Below are positions 19,223 through 29,708 of a stretch of DNA of 64,000 bases, in pieces (the first letter of the stretch is position 1; the number at the start of each line of letters is the position of its first letter). The DNA is from Mycobacterium conspicuum (lineage in GTDB: Bacteria > Actinomycetota > Actinomycetes > Mycobacteriales > Mycobacteriaceae). The stretch lies in assembly GCF_010730195.1 (NCBI RefSeq), contig NZ_AP022613.1:620001-684000 (forward strand). Direction: 5' to 3'. The notes under the pieces were generated by a model. That model saw only the letters and a list, made by a program, of their open reading frames with translations. It was not told the DNA's origin and did not search any database. The position numbers were made by a program, and so were the translations under genes.

Positions 19223-19254
19223 CTCCTGCCGTGCGCCGTGAACCAGGTCAGGAG
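19223..19254 (+). promoter_or_regulatory. possible Shine-Dalgarno-sequestering hairpin before rplN
   Basis: CTCCTG at 19223-19228 is complementary to CAGGAG at 19249-19254, which is the rplN ribosome binding site 5 bases before the GTG start. Pairing over a 20-base loop would hide the site. Only a 6-bp core is seen, so this is suggestive. Confidence 0.35.
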
Positions 19255-19259
19255 ATCTA

Positions 19260-19628
19260 GTGATTCAGCAGGAATCGCGGCTGAAGGTCGCCGACAACAC
19301 CGGCGCCAAGGAGATCTTGTGCATCCGCGTGCTCGGCGGCTCGTCGCGACGTTACGCCGGCATCGGTGACGTCATCGTCGCCACGGTCAAGGACGCCATC
19401 CCCGGCGGCAACGTCAAGCGCGGCGACGTCGTCAAGGCCGTCGTGGTGCGCACCGTCAAGGAGCGCAGGCGTTCCGACGGCAGCTACATCAAGTTCGACG
19501 AGAACGCGGCGGTCATCATCAAGCCCGACAACGACCCCCGCGGGACCCGCATCTTCGGGCCGGTCGGCCGCGAACTGCGTGAGAAGCGATTCATGAAGAT
19601 CATCTCGCTGGCCCCGGAGGTGTTGTAG
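19260..19628 (+). CDS. rplN: 50S ribosomal protein L14
   Basis: 122 residues, full length. First gene of the spc block. It reads [27 protein letters not shown], with the L14 signature DNTGAKEIL and the later [23 protein letters not shown]. The start is GTG 19260 after CAGGAGA. L14 forms an intersubunit bridge. Confidence 0.98.
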   Translation: MIQQESRLKVADNTGAKEILCIRVLGGSSRRYAGIGDVIVATVKDAIPGGNVKRGDVVKAVVVRTVKERRRSDGSYIKFDENAAVIIKPDNDPRGTRIFGPVGRELREKRFMKIISLAPEVL

Positions 19629-19946
19629 ATGAAGGTCCACAAGGGCGACACCGTCTTGGTTATCGCCGGCAAAGACAAGGGCGCCAAAGGCAAGGTGCTG
19701 CAGGCCTACCCGACCCGCAACCGGGTGCTCGTCGAGGGCGTCAACCGGATCAAGAAGCACACCCCCATTTCCACCACTCAGCGTGGCGCCCGATCCGGCG
19801 GCATCGTCACCCAGGAAGCCCCGATCCACGTCTCCAACGTGATGGTCGTCGACTCGGACGGCAAGCCCACCCGAATCGGCTACCGGGTGGACGAGGAGAC
19901 CGGCAAGCGGGTCCGCATCTCCAAGCGCAACGGCAAGGACATTTGA
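19629..19946 (+). CDS. rplX: 50S ribosomal protein L24
   Basis: 105 residues, [24 protein letters not shown], the KOW motif at the N-terminus and the conserved [10 protein letters not shown] segment. L24 is an initiator of 50S assembly. It directly abuts rplN and its TGA overlaps the rplE ATG. Confidence 0.98.
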   Translation: MKVHKGDTVLVIAGKDKGAKGKVLQAYPTRNRVLVEGVNRIKKHTPISTTQRGARSGGIVTQEAPIHVSNVMVVDSDGKPTRIGYRVDEETGKRVRISKRNGKDI

Positions 19947-20509
19947 TGACCACCGCAGAAAAAGTGCAGCCGCGCCTGAAAGAGCGCTACCGCAACGAGA
20001 TTCGCGACGCGCTGCACAAGGAGTTCGGCTACGGCAACGTCATGCAGATTCCGACCATCACCAAGGTGGTCGTCAACATGGGCGTCGGCGAGGCGGCCCG
20101 GGACGCCAAGCTGATCAACGGCGCGGTCAACGACCTGGCGCTGATTACCGGGCAGCGTCCGGAAATTCGCAAGGCGCGGGTGTCCATCGCGCAGTTCAAA
20201 TTGCGCGAGGGCATGCCGATCGGTGTGCGGGTCACCTTGCGCGGCGACCGGATGTGGGAGTTCCTCGACCGCCTCACTTCCATTGCGCTGCCCCGTATTC
20301 GCGACTTCCGCGGGCTTTCGCCCAAGCAGTTCGACGGTGTCGGCAACTACACCTTCGGGCTGGCCGAGCAATCGGTGTTTCACGAGATCGACGTGGACAA
20401 GATCGACCGGGTCCGCGGCATGGACATCAACGTCGTCACCTCGGCGACGACCGACGACGAGGGGCGAGCGCTGTTGCGGGCCCTGGGCTTCCCGTTCAAG
20501 GAGAACTGA
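19946..20509 (+). CDS. rplE: 50S ribosomal protein L5
   Basis: 187 residues from ATG 19946, which overlaps the rplX stop (TGATG); TTG 19943 is in frame but less likely. Conserved segments: [43 protein letters not shown] and [18 protein letters not shown]5 binds 5S rRNA and contacts P-site tRNA. Confidence 0.98.
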   Translation: MTTAEKVQPRLKERYRNEIRDALHKEFGYGNVMQIPTITKVVVNMGVGEAARDAKLINGAVNDLALITGQRPEIRKARVSIAQFKLREGMPIGVRVTLRGDRMWEFLDRLTSIALPRIRDFRGLSPKQFDGVGNYTFGLAEQSVFHEIDVDKIDRVRGMDINVVTSATTDDEGRALLRALGFPFKEN

Positions 20510-20513
20510 GTAG

Positions 20514-20699
20514 ATGGCGAAGAAGGCACTGGTCAACAAGGCCAATCGCAAACCGAAGTTCGCGGTGCGCGGCTACACCCGCTGCAGCAAGTGCGGCCGC
20601 CCGCGTGCGGTGTTCCGCAAGTTCGGGCTGTGCAGGATCTGCCTGCGCGAGATGGCGCACGCCGGTGAGCTGCCCGGTGTGCAGAAGAGCAGCTGGTGA
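20514..20699 (+). CDS. rpsZ: 30S ribosomal protein S14, zinc-binding type (S14Z)
   Basis: 61 residues, [20 protein letters not shown], with a four-cysteine zinc ribbon (CSKC and CRIC, about residues 24-27 and 40-43). This is the C+ paralogue; mycobacteria also carry a zinc-free S14 used under zinc starvation. It sits 4 bases after rplE in the usual spc position. Confidence 0.97.
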   Translation: MAKKALVNKANRKPKFAVRGYTRCSKCGRPRAVFRKFGLCRICLREMAHAGELPGVQKSSW

Positions 20700-20712
20700 C
20701 GGGACACAAACG

Positions 20713-21111
20713 ATGACGATGACTGACCCGATCGCGGACTTCCTGACGCGTCTGCGCAACGCTAACTCGGCGTATCACGACGAGGTGACCCTGCCGCACT
20801 CGAAGATCAAGGCCAACATCGCCCAGATCCTCAAGGCCGAGGGTTACATCACCGACTACCGCACCGAAGACGCTCGGGTGGGCAAGTCGCTGGTCGTCCA
20901 GCTCAAGTACGGGCCCAGCCGGGAGCGCAGCATCGCCGGTTTGCGCCGGGTGTCCAAGCCGGGGCTGCGGGTGTACGCGAAATCCACCAACCTGCCGCGG
21001 GTTCTCGGCGGCCTGGGTGTGGCGATCATTTCGACCTCCTCGGGCCTGCTCACCGACCGTCAGGCAGCCAGACAGGGCGTGGGCGGCGAAGTCCTCGCGT
21101 ACGTCTGGTAG
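20713..21111 (+). CDS. rpsH: 30S ribosomal protein S8
   Basis: 132 residues, [23 protein letters not shown], with the C-terminal signature [27 protein letters not shown]8 binds the central domain of 16S rRNA and represses the spc operon in E. coli. ATG 20713 was chosen from the MTMTDPI motif. Confidence 0.98.
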   Translation: MTMTDPIADFLTRLRNANSAYHDEVTLPHSKIKANIAQILKAEGYITDYRTEDARVGKSLVVQLKYGPSRERSIAGLRRVSKPGLRVYAKSTNLPRVLGGLGVAIISTSSGLLTDRQAARQGVGGEVLAYVW

Positions 21112-21129
21112 CGGGAGAGGCAACCAGAT

Positions 21130-21669
21130 ATGTCGCGCATTGGTAAGCAGCCGGTTCCGGTTCCGGCCGGAGTCGACGTAACGATCGACGGTCAGAACGT
21201 CTCGGTGAAGGGACCCAAGGGCACCTTGAGTTTGACCGTCGCCGAGCCGATCGTGGTGGAACGCAACGAGGATGGCGCCATCGTGGTGACGCGTCCCGAC
21301 GACGAGCGGCGCAATCGCTCGCTGCACGGGCTGTCGCGCACGCTGTTGTCCAACTTGGTCACCGGTGTGACACAGGGCTACACCACCAACATGGAGATCT
21401 TCGGTGTCGGCTACCGCGTGCAGCTCAAGGGTTCCAACCTGGAGTTCGCGCTGGGGTACAGCCACCCCGTGTTGATCGAGGCGCCCGAGGGCATCACGTT
21501 CGCCGTTCAGTCGCCGACGAAGTTCAGCGTCACCGGGATCGACAAGCAGAAGGTCGGCCAGATTTCGGCGAACATCCGCCGTCTGCGCCGCCCCGACCCG
21601 TACAAGGGCAAGGGCGTGCGTTACGAAGGCGAACAGGTCCGCCGCAAGGTCGGAAAGACAGGTAAGTAG
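21130..21669 (+). CDS. rplF: 50S ribosomal protein L6
   Basis: 179 residues, [22 protein letters not shown], with the C-terminal signature [25 protein letters not shown]6 lies near the factor-binding site and sarcin-ricin loop. GGGAGAGG precedes the start. Confidence 0.98.
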   Translation: MSRIGKQPVPVPAGVDVTIDGQNVSVKGPKGTLSLTVAEPIVVERNEDGAIVVTRPDDERRNRSLHGLSRTLLSNLVTGVTQGYTTNMEIFGVGYRVQLKGSNLEFALGYSHPVLIEAPEGITFAVQSPTKFSVTGIDKQKVGQISANIRRLRRPDPYKGKGVRYEGEQVRRKVGKTGK

Positions 21670-21671
21670 TC

Positions 21672-22079
21672 ATGGCGCAATCGAAAGCTGACAGCACAGT
21701 GCGAAAGCCGGTGGGGCGGAACGTATCCGAGACTCGGCGGATCTCCCGGCTGCGCAGGCACGCACGGCTGCGCAAAAAGGTGGCGGGCACCACGGCTCGT
21801 CCCCGGCTGGTGATCAACCGGTCCGCGCGGCACATCCACGTGCAACTGGTCAACGACGAAAACGGCACCACACTGGCCGCCGCGTCGTCGATCGAGGCCG
21901 ACGTGCGCGGCGTCGACGGCGACAAGAAAGCCCGCAGCGTGCGGGTTGGCCAATTGATCGCCGAGCGCGCCAAGGCGGCCGGCATCGACACGGTGGTATT
22001 CGACCGTGGAGGCTACAGCTACGGGGGACGGATTGCGGCGCTGGCCGATGCCGCCCGCGAGAACGGATTGAAGTTCTGA
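21672..22079 (+). CDS. rplR: 50S ribosomal protein L18
   Basis: 135 residues. The RNA-binding core ([31 protein letters not shown] ... [23 protein letters not shown]) is typical L18. It is about 13 residues longer than M. tuberculosis L18 because of extra sequence after the MAQS start ([13 protein letters not shown]). L18 brings 5S rRNA into the central protuberance. Only 2 bases separate it from rplF. Confidence 0.97.
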   Translation: MAQSKADSTVRKPVGRNVSETRRISRLRRHARLRKKVAGTTARPRLVINRSARHIHVQLVNDENGTTLAAASSIEADVRGVDGDKKARSVRVGQLIAERAKAAGIDTVVFDRGGYSYGGRIAALADAARENGLKF

Positions 22080-22107
22080 TGACAAGCAAGACTGGAAGGA
22101 CCGCATA

Positions 22108-22797
22108 ATGTCGGAGCAGCCGGGCGGGCCGCAGGCCGACACCCGCGGTGACGGCCGCGACAGCCGTGATGGTCGTGATGGCCGCGATAGTCGGGGCCGC
22201 CGCGACGGCGGCGGTCGCGGTGGCCGTGACCGCGACGGCGAAAAGAGCAACTACCTGGAGCGGGTCGTCGCCATCAACCGCGTCTCCAAGGTGGTCAAGG
22301 GTGGTCGGCGCTTCAGCTTCACCGCGTTGGTCATCGTCGGTGACGGCAACGGCATGGTCGGTGTGGGCTACGGCAAGGCCAAGGAGGTTCCGGCCGCGAT
22401 CGCCAAGGGCGTCGAGGAGGCGCGCAAGGGCTTCTTCCGCGTGCCGCTGATCGGCGGGACCATCACGCACCCGGTGCAGGGTGAAGCGGCCGCCGGTGTG
22501 GTGCTGTTGCGCCCGGCCAGCCCCGGTACCGGTGTGATCGCCGGTGGTGCGGCCCGCGCGGTGCTGGAATGCGCTGGGGTGCACGACATTCTGGCCAAGT
22601 CGTTGGGCAGCGACAACGCGATCAACGTGGTGCACGCCACGGTGGCCGCGCTCAAGCTGCTGCAGCGTCCCGAAGAGGTGGCCGCGCGACGCGGACTGCC
22701 GATCGAGGACGTCGCCCCGGCCGGAATGCTCAAGGCGCGCCGGGAAAGCGATGCGTTGGCCGCCAGTGCCGCGCGGGAGGGGACGGCACAGCCATGA
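22108..22797 (+). CDS. rpsE: 30S ribosomal protein S5
   Basis: 229 residues. An approximately 45-residue N-terminal extension of Arg/Asp/Gly repeats ([22 protein letters not shown]) precedes the S5 double-stranded RNA-binding fold ([49 protein letters not shown]). S5 lies at the mRNA entry and affects fidelity. It overlaps rpmD by 4 bases (ATGA). Confidence 0.97.
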   Translation: MSEQPGGPQADTRGDGRDSRDGRDGRDSRGRRDGGGRGGRDRDGEKSNYLERVVAINRVSKVVKGGRRFSFTALVIVGDGNGMVGVGYGKAKEVPAAIAKGVEEARKGFFRVPLIGGTITHPVQGEAAAGVVLLRPASPGTGVIAGGAARAVLECAGVHDILAKSLGSDNAINVVHATVAALKLLQRPEEVAARRGLPIEDVAPAGMLKARRESDALAASAAREGTAQP

Positions 22798-22976
22798 GCC
22801 AGCTGAAGATCACCCAGGTGCGCAGCACGATCGGCGCGCGCTTCAAGCAGCGCGAGAGCCTGCGCACCCTGGGGCTGCGCAAGATTCGCCAGTCGGTCGT
22901 CCGCGAGGACAACCCACAGACCCGCGGGCTGATCGCGGTGGTGAGCCACCTGGTTGAGGTGGAGGAGACTAAATGA
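22794..22976 (+). CDS. rpmD: 50S ribosomal protein L30
   Basis: 60 residues, [31 protein letters not shown], the complete L30 fold with the typical [20 protein letters not shown] end. ATG 22794 overlaps the rpsE stop, and its own TGA overlaps the rplO ATG. Confidence 0.97.
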   Translation: MSQLKITQVRSTIGARFKQRESLRTLGLRKIRQSVVREDNPQTRGLIAVVSHLVEVEETK

Positions 22977-23413
22977 CCATCAAGCTGCACGACCTGAAGC
23001 CGGCGCCGGGGTCGAAAACCCCGCGCACCCGCGTCGGGCGTGGTGAAGGTTCCAAGGGCAAGACCGCCGGCCGCGGCACCAAGGGTACCGGGGCGCGCAA
23101 GAACGTGCCGGTGCGGTTCGAGGGCGGGCAGATGCCGATCCACATGCGGCTGCCCAAGCTGAAGGGCTTCCGTAACCGGTTCCGCATCGAATACGAGGTG
23201 GTCAACGTCGGTGACATCAACCGACTGTTTCCCAAGGGCGGTGCCATCACCGTGGCCGATTTGGTGGCCAAGGGCGCCGTTCGCAAGAACTCTTTAGTCA
23301 AGGTTCTCGGCAACGGCGAGCTGACCGTCAAGGTCGACGTGACCGCCGACAAGTTCAGCGGCAGCGCGCGCGAAAAGATCACCGCCGCAGGCGGATCGGT
23401 CACCGAGCTTTAG
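22973..23413 (+). CDS. rplO: 50S ribosomal protein L15
   Basis: 146 residues, [38 protein letters not shown], a glycine/basic N-terminus that penetrates the 50S, followed by the conserved [16 protein letters not shown]. Last gene of this ribosomal block. Its TAG overlaps the stop of the convergent Nudix gene by 4 bases, leaving no room for an intergenic terminator. Confidence 0.98.
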   Translation: MTIKLHDLKPAPGSKTPRTRVGRGEGSKGKTAGRGTKGTGARKNVPVRFEGGQMPIHMRLPKLKGFRNRFRIEYEVVNVGDINRLFPKGGAITVADLVAKGAVRKNSLVKVLGNGELTVKVDVTADKFSGSAREKITAAGGSVTEL

Positions 23414-24048
23414 TCGAACTCGGTCGGCAGCGTGGGGTCGCGGTGGTGAGCGAGCGCGCGTGCAAGCTGCCGTGGGTTGACTCTGCCCAGCGATAGCGGC
23501 GGCAGCTCGTCCAGCCCGAACCAGCCCACGGCCAGCGTCTCCAGCGGTTGGGCCGGCTGGGCGGCGCCGTCGGTGCGGCAGAGGAAGAACAGCTTGTAGA
23601 CGTGCACGGGCAACGGCGGGGTATTGCCTTGCACGTCACGGTCCCAGCACGAGATCAGCTTCACCACCGAACTTCGGTAGCCGGTCTCCTCGAGCACCTC
23701 TCGAACGACCGCGGACGACGGCGAATCGCCGGGATCGGCCCACCCGCCCGGCACGGACCAGTGGCCGTCGAGCCTCTCCTGCATCAACAGCACACGTTCC
23801 CGCTCATCGAAGACGACCCCGCGGACATCGACTTTGGGAGTGGCGTAGCCGGAATCACGTCCCAGTTCCACCGCAAGCTCGTCGGCGGGTCGGCCACTGA
23901 TCGCCGAGAGCAGCTCGGCGGCGAGCCGGCCCGCCTGCTGGTAGCGGTCGGCGTCGTATGCGTTGGCGGCGTACGTCAGGCCGGTCTGGGCGAGCGCGGC
24001 GAGCCTGGTCGCCGCCCTGCGCACTGCGTCGTGAGCTGATCGGGTCAT
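23410..24048 (-). CDS. Nudix hydrolase with N-terminal helical domain
   Basis: 212 residues. Residues 1-60 ([33 protein letters not shown]) match the Nudix_N helical domain found in ADP-sugar and nucleoside-diphosphate-X pyrophosphatases. The Nudix box follows at [24 protein letters not shown]; the REVLEETG metal-binding helix is intact, but the first acidic position is Asp rather than the consensus Glu. Likely cleaves a nucleoside diphosphate derivative such as ADP-ribose (family inference). Its ATG overlaps the stop of the upstream luciferase-like gene (ATGA), so the two form a coupled pair. Confidence 0.85.
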   Translation of the reverse strand: MTRSAHDAVRRAATRLAALAQTGLTYAANAYDADRYQQAGRLAAELLSAISGRPADELAVELGRDSGYATPKVDVRGVVFDERERVLLMQERLDGHWSVPGGWADPGDSPSSAVVREVLEETGYRSSVVKLISCWDRDVQGNTPPLPVHVYKLFFLCRTDGAAQPAQPLETLAVGWFGLDELPPLSLGRVNPRQLARALAHHRDPTLPTEFD

Positions 24049-24971
24049 ATCAGTTGTGGGATCACCTCTGCGGCAAGGCGTTCCATCTGTTCGCGGTTCT
24101 CCGCAACGTCGGCGCCGACGGGATTGAGCAGCAGCATCTCGGCGCCGGCGTCGATCACCGCACGCAACCCACCGACGACGTCGTCGGGTGTGCCGGACAC
24201 CGGGACCGCATCGATGCCGCGCATCTGCCCGTAGATGCGCCGCAGCCCGGTGAGCACCCGTTCGCGGGCCTTGGCGGCATCGTCGTCGATCATCAGATAG
24301 ACCCGCTTGCCGATGGTGAAGCGGGTTGAGTCCTTGCCTTGTTCGGCAAGCTCGGCGCGGACGATCTTGACGGCTCCGGCGAACGACTCGGTGGTCGACG
24401 AGCCCGCACCCAGAAACGCGTCGCCGTGGCGCACCGCTCGAACCAGTGCCTTGGGAGCCAGGCCGCCGAACCAGATCGGCGGGTGTGGCCGCTGCACCGG
24501 CTTGGGCTGCACGGGAAGGCCATCGACGTCGCGAAACCGGCCGTGAAACGTCACCTTCGGTTCGTCCGACCAGGCCGCCTTCATCAGCTGCAGGCCCTCG
24601 GTGAAATAGCTGATAAACGTTTTCTTGTCCACACCGAAGGCGGCGAACTGGCGTGCCCCGCCGCCCGGTGCGACACCGACGTCCAGCCGCCCGTGACTGA
24701 GCCGGTCGACCGCGGTGATGGCCGATGCCAACTGCAGCGGATCGTGCAGCGAGGAAACCAGGACGGCGACACCCAATCGCAGTCGCTCGGTGCAAGCGGC
24801 GCAATACGCGAGCAGCTCCAGCGGCGCCAGCAGCGGCGCCGCCCCGATGGTCTGCTCGATCACCCAACCGCCTTCGAAGCCAAGCTCCTCGGCACGCGCG
24901 AGATACGCGCGCAGCCCGGCGGCATCGAAGCCATCGAAATCGAATTGGGGGATGGCGACGGAAAACTTCAC
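24045..24971 (-). CDS. F420-dependent luciferase-like (LLM) oxidoreductase
   Basis: 308 residues from GTG 24971. TIM-barrel LLM class enzyme: VKFSVAIPQFDFDGFDAAGLRAYLARAEELGFEGGWVIE at the start, the RLRLGVAVLV strand, GRLDVGVAPGGG, and PPIWFGGLAPKALVRAVRHGDAFLG. In mycobacteria most such proteins use coenzyme F420 rather than FMN; the substrate is unknown. It is divergent from sppA with 39 bases between the starts and translationally coupled to the Nudix gene downstream. Confidence 0.87.
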   Translation of the reverse strand: MKFSVAIPQFDFDGFDAAGLRAYLARAEELGFEGGWVIEQTIGAAPLLAPLELLAYCAACTERLRLGVAVLVSSLHDPLQLASAITAVDRLSHGRLDVGVAPGGGARQFAAFGVDKKTFISYFTEGLQLMKAAWSDEPKVTFHGRFRDVDGLPVQPKPVQRPHPPIWFGGLAPKALVRAVRHGDAFLGAGSSTTESFAGAVKIVRAELAEQGKDSTRFTIGKRVYLMIDDDAAKARERVLTGLRRIYGQMRGIDAVPVSGTPDDVVGGLRAVIDAGAEMLLLNPVGADVAENREQMERLAAEVIPQLI

Positions 24972-25010
24972 CCCATCACCGTACGGCGGCGAATCGGTAG
25001 GCTGGCAAAC

Positions 25011-26792
25011 ATGTTCGGTTTTCTGCCCTCGCTGCCCGGTGTTGACGACGTGCGTGACCTGGTCTACCGCGTCGATACCGCCCGCCACCACGGCATACCC
25101 AGCGGTTGCGTGCTGGAATTGGACCTGCGGTCGGCGCCGCCGGAGACGACGGGATTCGACCCGCTGACGATAGTCACCGGGGGTGGCCGGGCGATGGCAC
25201 TGCGCGACGCGGTCGCCGCGATCCACCGGGCCGCGCAGGATCCCCGGGTTGCCGGGATGATCGCGCGCGTGCAGCTCGCGGCGTCGCCGGTGGGTGCGGT
25301 CCAAGAACTGCGCGAAGCCATCGCGGCCTTCACCGCCGTCAAACCGTCACTGGCCTGGGCGGAAACCTATCCGGGCACGCTGTCCTACTACCTGGCTTCG
25401 GCATTCGGTGAAGTCTGGATGCAGCCCTCGGGAAGCGTCGGGCTCATCGGCTTCGCCAGCAGCGCCACCTTTCTGCGCGACGCGCTGGACAAGGCGGGGA
25501 TCGAGGCGCAGTTCACCGCGCGGGGCGAATACAAGTCGGCGGCAAACCTTTTCACTCAAGCGCAGTTCACCGAGGCCCACCGTGAGGCCGTCACCCGGAT
25601 GTTGGACAGCCTGCAGGAACAGGTGTGGCAGGCGGTTGCCGAATCACGTCACATCGACGCGGGCGCGCTCGATGCGTTGGCCGACCGCGCGCCGCTGTTG
25701 CGTGCTGACGCTGTGGAATCCGGTCTGGTGGACCGGATCGGATTCCGCGACGAGGCCTTTGCCCGCATCGCGGAACTCGTTGGCGTGGAGGAGGTTTCCG
25801 GCGACGAAGACGACGGCCCGCCGCGGCTCTACCTGTCGCGCTACGCCGGTGCCGCGCGGCCGCGGTTTGCGCCGCCGATGCCGTCGATTCCCCGGCGCGG
25901 GTCCAAGCCGACGATCGCCGTGGTCACCCTCGAGGGCGCGATCGTCAACGGGCGCGGCGGGCGGCAAGTCCTGCCGTTCGGCTCCTCGAACGCCGGCGCT
26001 GACACCATCGCGGCGGCACTGCGAGAGGTGGCTGCCGACGACGCGGTGTCCGCGATCGTGCTGCGGGTGGACAGCCCCGGTGGTTCGGTCACCGCGTCGG
26101 AAACCATTTGGCGTGAGGTGAAAAGGGCCCGCGAACGGGGCAAGCCGGTGGTGGCGTCGATGGGTGCGGTGGCGGCCTCCGGAGGCTACTACGTTTCGAT
26201 GGATGCCGACGCGATCGTGGCCAACCCGGGCACGATCACCGGTTCGATCGGCGTGATGAGCGGCAAGCTGGTGGTCCGCGACCTCAAGACGAGGTTGGGA
26301 GTCGGCTCGGACACCGTGCGCACCAACGCAAATGCCGATGTCTGGTCGGTCGACGAGTTGTTCACCCCGGAGCAGCAGGCGGACCGGGAGGCCGAGGCGG
26401 ACCTGTTCTATACCGATTTTGTGGAACGTGTCGCCGCCGGCCGTAACATGAGCGCCGAAGCCGTGGATGCCGTTGCGCGCGGGCGGATCTGGACCGGCGC
26501 CGACGCTCTGGAGCGCGGTTTGGTCGACGAGCTAGGCGGGTTCCGCACCGCGGTGCGCCGGGCCAAGGTGCTGGCCGGCCTGGACGCGGACGCCGAGGTG
26601 CGGCTGGTCAGCTACCCCGGCTCGTCGTGGCTGGACCTGGTTCGTCCCCGGGCGTCGTCGCAGCCGGCCGCCGCGTCGCTGCCGGACGCGGTGGGGTCGG
26701 TGCTGGGCCGCGCGGTGGCCGGGATCCTCGAACACGTCGAGCAGAGTTTGGGCGGTGCCAGCGTGCTCTGGCTGGGGCAGTCGCGCTTCTAG
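25011..26792 (+). CDS. sppA: protease IV / signal peptide peptidase SppA (67K type)
   Basis: 593 residues. Membrane-associated serine protease that digests cleaved signal peptides; orthologue of Rv0724. Two SppA repeats are visible. The Ser/Lys dyad is readable: Lys175 in GEYKSAANLFT and Ser390 in MGAVAASGGYYVSM. FTPEQQADREAEADLFYTDFVERVAAGRNM is typical of the C-terminal repeat. The frame is open far upstream of 25011, but ATG 25011 (MFGFLPSLPGVDDV) matches the family start. It ends 2 bases before the convergent methyltransferase stop. Confidence 0.94.
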   Translation: MFGFLPSLPGVDDVRDLVYRVDTARHHGIPSGCVLELDLRSAPPETTGFDPLTIVTGGGRAMALRDAVAAIHRAAQDPRVAGMIARVQLAASPVGAVQELREAIAAFTAVKPSLAWAETYPGTLSYYLASAFGEVWMQPSGSVGLIGFASSATFLRDALDKAGIEAQFTARGEYKSAANLFTQAQFTEAHREAVTRMLDSLQEQVWQAVAESRHIDAGALDALADRAPLLRADAVESGLVDRIGFRDEAFARIAELVGVEEVSGDEDDGPPRLYLSRYAGAARPRFAPPMPSIPRRGSKPTIAVVTLEGAIVNGRGGRQVLPFGSSNAGADTIAAALREVAADDAVSAIVLRVDSPGGSVTASETIWREVKRARERGKPVVASMGAVAASGGYYVSMDADAIVANPGTITGSIGVMSGKLVVRDLKTRLGVGSDTVRTNANADVWSVDELFTPEQQADREAEADLFYTDFVERVAAGRNMSAEAVDAVARGRIWTGADALERGLVDELGGFRTAVRRAKVLAGLDADAEVRLVSYPGSSWLDLVRPRASSQPAAASLPDAVGSVLGRAVAGILEHVEQSLGGASVLWLGQSRF

Positions 26793-26794
26793 TT

Positions 26795-27709
26795 CTAAGC
26801 GGTCCGGGTGCCGCTGATGAAGACGATGTCGCCCAGCGGGTCGTCGATTTGGGGGTCCGGCACCTCGATGCCATTGCGCCTGAACAGTTCCGTGCGCGCC
26901 ACGCCCTCGACCTCCCAGCCGCTGGCGCGCAGATAGTCGAGGCCGTGGTTGCGCTCGCCGGCGTAGACCAGCGACGCCATGTCGACGTCCATGCCGTGTT
27001 CGCGGAACACGTTCCCCATGTCCTGTACCCGGCTGGCATCGAAATCGATTATGCCGGGCGCGAATTCCGTTGCGATCGTGCTGCCCGGCACGCTCAGCGC
27101 GGTGATGTTGTCGAACAACCGGTCCTGCGCTTCGGGCGGGAGGTAGATCAGCAGGCCCTCGGCCAACCACGCCGTCGGCGCCGTGGGATCCAGCCCGGAC
27201 GCTTTCAACGCCGCGGGCCAATCCTGGCGCAAATCGATGGGGACGGTGCGCCTAGTTGCCGTCGGTTCGGCGCCGATGCCGGCCAAAGTGGTTGTCTTGA
27301 ACTCGATCACCTGCGGCTGATCGAGCTCGTAAACCACCGTGCCCGCCGGCCAGGGCAGTCGGTAGGCCCTGGCGTCCAAACCGGACGCAAGGATCACCGC
27401 TTGCCGCACACCGTCATTGGTGGCATTGACGAAATAGTCATCGAAGAACTTGGTGCGCACCGCCATGCCGTCGATCATCGCCTGCAGTCGCTCCGGCGAA
27501 GCGTTGTCGATCGTCGAGGTGTCGAGCTCACCGTCGAGCATCTTGGTGAAGAAATCCAAGCCGACCGCGCGCACCAGCGGCTCGGCGAAGGGGTCGTTGA
27601 TCAAACGGCGGGGATCCTTCGTCGCCATCGCGCGCCCGGACGCGACGAGGGTCGCGGTGGCGCCGACGCTGGAGGCCAGATCCCAATTGTCGTCGTGGGT
27701 GCGGGACAT
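26795..27709 (-). CDS. SAM-dependent methyltransferase, TIGR00027/LCMT-like (paralogue 1)
   Basis: 304 residues. Mycobacterial family of putative S-adenosylmethionine-dependent methyltransferases (Rv0725c/Rv0726c type). Hallmarks: [18 protein letters not shown] near the N-terminus, the SAM-binding core [29 protein letters not shown], and [20 protein letters not shown]. Substrate unknown. First of three consecutive copies, 9 bases downstream of the next. It ends SGTRTA. Confidence 0.9.
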   Translation of the reverse strand: MSRTHDDNWDLASSVGATATLVASGRAMATKDPRRLINDPFAEPLVRAVGLDFFTKMLDGELDTSTIDNASPERLQAMIDGMAVRTKFFDDYFVNATNDGVRQAVILASGLDARAYRLPWPAGTVVYELDQPQVIEFKTTTLAGIGAEPTATRRTVPIDLRQDWPAALKASGLDPTAPTAWLAEGLLIYLPPEAQDRLFDNITALSVPGSTIATEFAPGIIDFDASRVQDMGNVFREHGMDVDMASLVYAGERNHGLDYLRASGWEVEGVARTELFRRNGIEVPDPQIDDPLGDIVFISGTRTA

Positions 27710-27718
27710 GAGGAGAGC

Positions 27719-28633
27719 CTATTTCAGGGTCGCGTCGACGTAGCTCAATTCGCCGAACTCCGCCGCCATCCCATCCTCGGGATATTCGAACCCGTTCTGG
27801 GCGTACAAGTCTCGGGCCGAATTGAGCGTCACCTGCCAGCCATGGGAGGTCAGGTAGTCCAGGACGACATTGCGTTCCCCGCCATAGAAAAGGTCGGCCG
27901 CGTTGAGGTCGAGACCGAAGCGCTGCCACCGCTCGGAGATGCGCTGCACGCGCTCCTCGGTAAACAGGTTCGGGTCGGCGACGTGTTCGGTGGATAGCCG
28001 GCTGCCCGGCGCGCTGAGCGCGGTGATGTTGTCGAACAGCCGGTCCTGGGCATCCGGCGGCAGGTAGGGCAGCAGGCCCTCGGCGCTCCAGGCGGTCGGC
28101 TGCGTGACGTCAAAACCGCCGTCGGTGAGCGCCTTGGGCCAGTCGTCGCGCAGGTCGATGCTGATCGTGCGCCGCTCGGCGGTGGGGGCCGCGCCGAGGT
28201 CGGCCAGCGTATTGGTCTTGAACGCAATCACTTCCGGTTGGTCGATCTCATAGACCACCGTGCCCGCCGGCCACCGCAACCGGTACGCCCTGGTGTCCAG
28301 GCCGGACGCCAGGATCACCGCCTGCCGCACACCGGTTTCGGTCGCGTTGGTGAAGAAGTTGTCGAAAAACCGGGTGCGCACCGCCATCTGCTCGGCCCTG
28401 GTCTTGCGGTTGAACACCGGGTCGTCTTCGAAGTCGAGCTCGCCGTCGATGATCCTGATGAAAGGTGCCAAGCCCACGGCGCGGACCAGCGGGTCGGCCA
28501 GCGGATCGTCAAGCAGCGCATTGGGTCCCTGCGATGCCACGGCGCGGGACGCCGCGACCATGGTGGCCGTCGCCCCCACGCTGTGTGCGGGTCCCCAGCT
28601 GTCTCCGTCGGTGCGTCCGGTCTCGACAGTCAT
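27719..28633 (-). CDS. SAM-dependent methyltransferase, TIGR00027/LCMT-like (paralogue 2)
   Basis: 304 residues. Same family as its neighbours but more divergent at the N-terminus ([23 protein letters not shown] instead of DLASSVG). SAM core [32 protein letters not shown] and [21 protein letters not shown] are intact. It lies between paralogues 1 and 3 with gaps of 9 and 15 bases, so the three are probably one operon. Confidence 0.9.
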   Translation of the reverse strand: MTVETGRTDGDSWGPAHSVGATATMVAASRAVASQGPNALLDDPLADPLVRAVGLAPFIRIIDGELDFEDDPVFNRKTRAEQMAVRTRFFDNFFTNATETGVRQAVILASGLDTRAYRLRWPAGTVVYEIDQPEVIAFKTNTLADLGAAPTAERRTISIDLRDDWPKALTDGGFDVTQPTAWSAEGLLPYLPPDAQDRLFDNITALSAPGSRLSTEHVADPNLFTEERVQRISERWQRFGLDLNAADLFYGGERNVVLDYLTSHGWQVTLNSARDLYAQNGFEYPEDGMAAEFGELSYVDATLK

Positions 28634-28648
28634 TCGTCAATACTCCTA

Positions 28649-29608
28649 TCAGGCCGTCTCGGTGAGCGTGCCGCTGGTGTAAACCATGTCGCCCATGCCG
28701 GCGCTTTCGTCGTCAAAGGGTGCAAGTCCGTTGGCCGCAAACAGATCCGCGACGCTGCTGCTGGTCAGCTGCCAACCGCGCTCGGACAGGTAGGACTCGG
28801 CTTCGTTACGGTCGCCGAGGTACACCAGGCCGGTCATGTCGAGATCGAAGCCATGCTCCCGCCAGCGCTCGGTGACGGTCCGCATGCGTTCCTTCATCTT
28901 TTCCTCGTCGCCGGGCCGCAGATTGCGCGCGCTTTCGGTGGCGATCCGGCTGCCCGGCGCGCTGAGTTCGGTGATGGTGTCCAGCAGCCGGTCCTGCGCC
29001 TCCGGCGGCAGGTAGCCGAGCAGACCCTCGGCGCTCCACGCGGCCGGCTGGGCCGGGTCGAATCCGGCGGCACGCAGCGCGGCGGGCCAATCGTCACGCA
29101 GATCGACCGCCACCGTCCGTCGGTAGGCGGTGGGCGTGACGCCCAACTCGGCCATCGTGCGCGACTTGAATTCGATGACCTGCGGCTGGTCGACCTCATA
29201 GACCACGGTGCCGGCGGGCCAGGTCAGCCGGTAGGCGCGGGCGTCCAGGCCCGAGGCCAGGATGACGGCCTGCTTGATGCCCGCGTTGGTGGCGTCGAGG
29301 AAGAACTCGTCGAAGAACTTGGTGCGCACCGCCATGTTGTCCGCCATGCGCGACATCGCGCCGGCGGACTCGGTGGCGCCGTCGTGCACGTCGTTCAACT
29401 CGGCCGGGTCGAGCTCGCCGCTGGCCAGCCGGGTGAGCAGGTCCACCCCGACCGCACGCACCAGCGGCTCGGCGAACGGGTCGTTGATCAGCGGTTTGTC
29501 GGTGCGGGTGGCCATCGCGCGGGCCGCCGCGACCATGGTCGCGGTCACCCCGACGCTGGACGCCAGGTCCCAGGTGTCCCCCTCGTAGCGGCTGGTAGCG
29601 GACGTCAT
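28649..29608 (-). CDS. SAM-dependent methyltransferase, TIGR00027/LCMT-like (paralogue 3)
   Basis: 319 residues, slightly longer than the neighbours because of an insert around [20 protein letters not shown]. Core motifs [50 protein letters not shown] and [19 protein letters not shown]. It is the promoter-proximal gene of the triplet: ATG 29608 is preceded by a purine-rich AGGGGGAA on the minus strand, with 100 bases to the divergent SDR gene. Confidence 0.9.
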   Translation of the reverse strand: MTSATSRYEGDTWDLASSVGVTATMVAAARAMATRTDKPLINDPFAEPLVRAVGVDLLTRLASGELDPAELNDVHDGATESAGAMSRMADNMAVRTKFFDEFFLDATNAGIKQAVILASGLDARAYRLTWPAGTVVYEVDQPQVIEFKSRTMAELGVTPTAYRRTVAVDLRDDWPAALRAAGFDPAQPAAWSAEGLLGYLPPEAQDRLLDTITELSAPGSRIATESARNLRPGDEEKMKERMRTVTERWREHGFDLDMTGLVYLGDRNEAESYLSERGWQLTSSSVADLFAANGLAPFDDESAGMGDMVYTSGTLTETA

Positions 29609-29708
29609 AGGTTCCCCCTAATCAGATTTGGGCGATTACTTAGATCGTATAACGAGCTTTCGTGGCGAATAGTTCCCACGGAGCCACACTGCGGTGCAAT
29701 CTAGAGCG

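Noticed and set aside
28238..29704. 488-codon plus-strand open frame opposite the methyltransferase block
   Set aside because: Antisense shadow of two intact methyltransferase genes; similar shadows lie opposite each paralogue.
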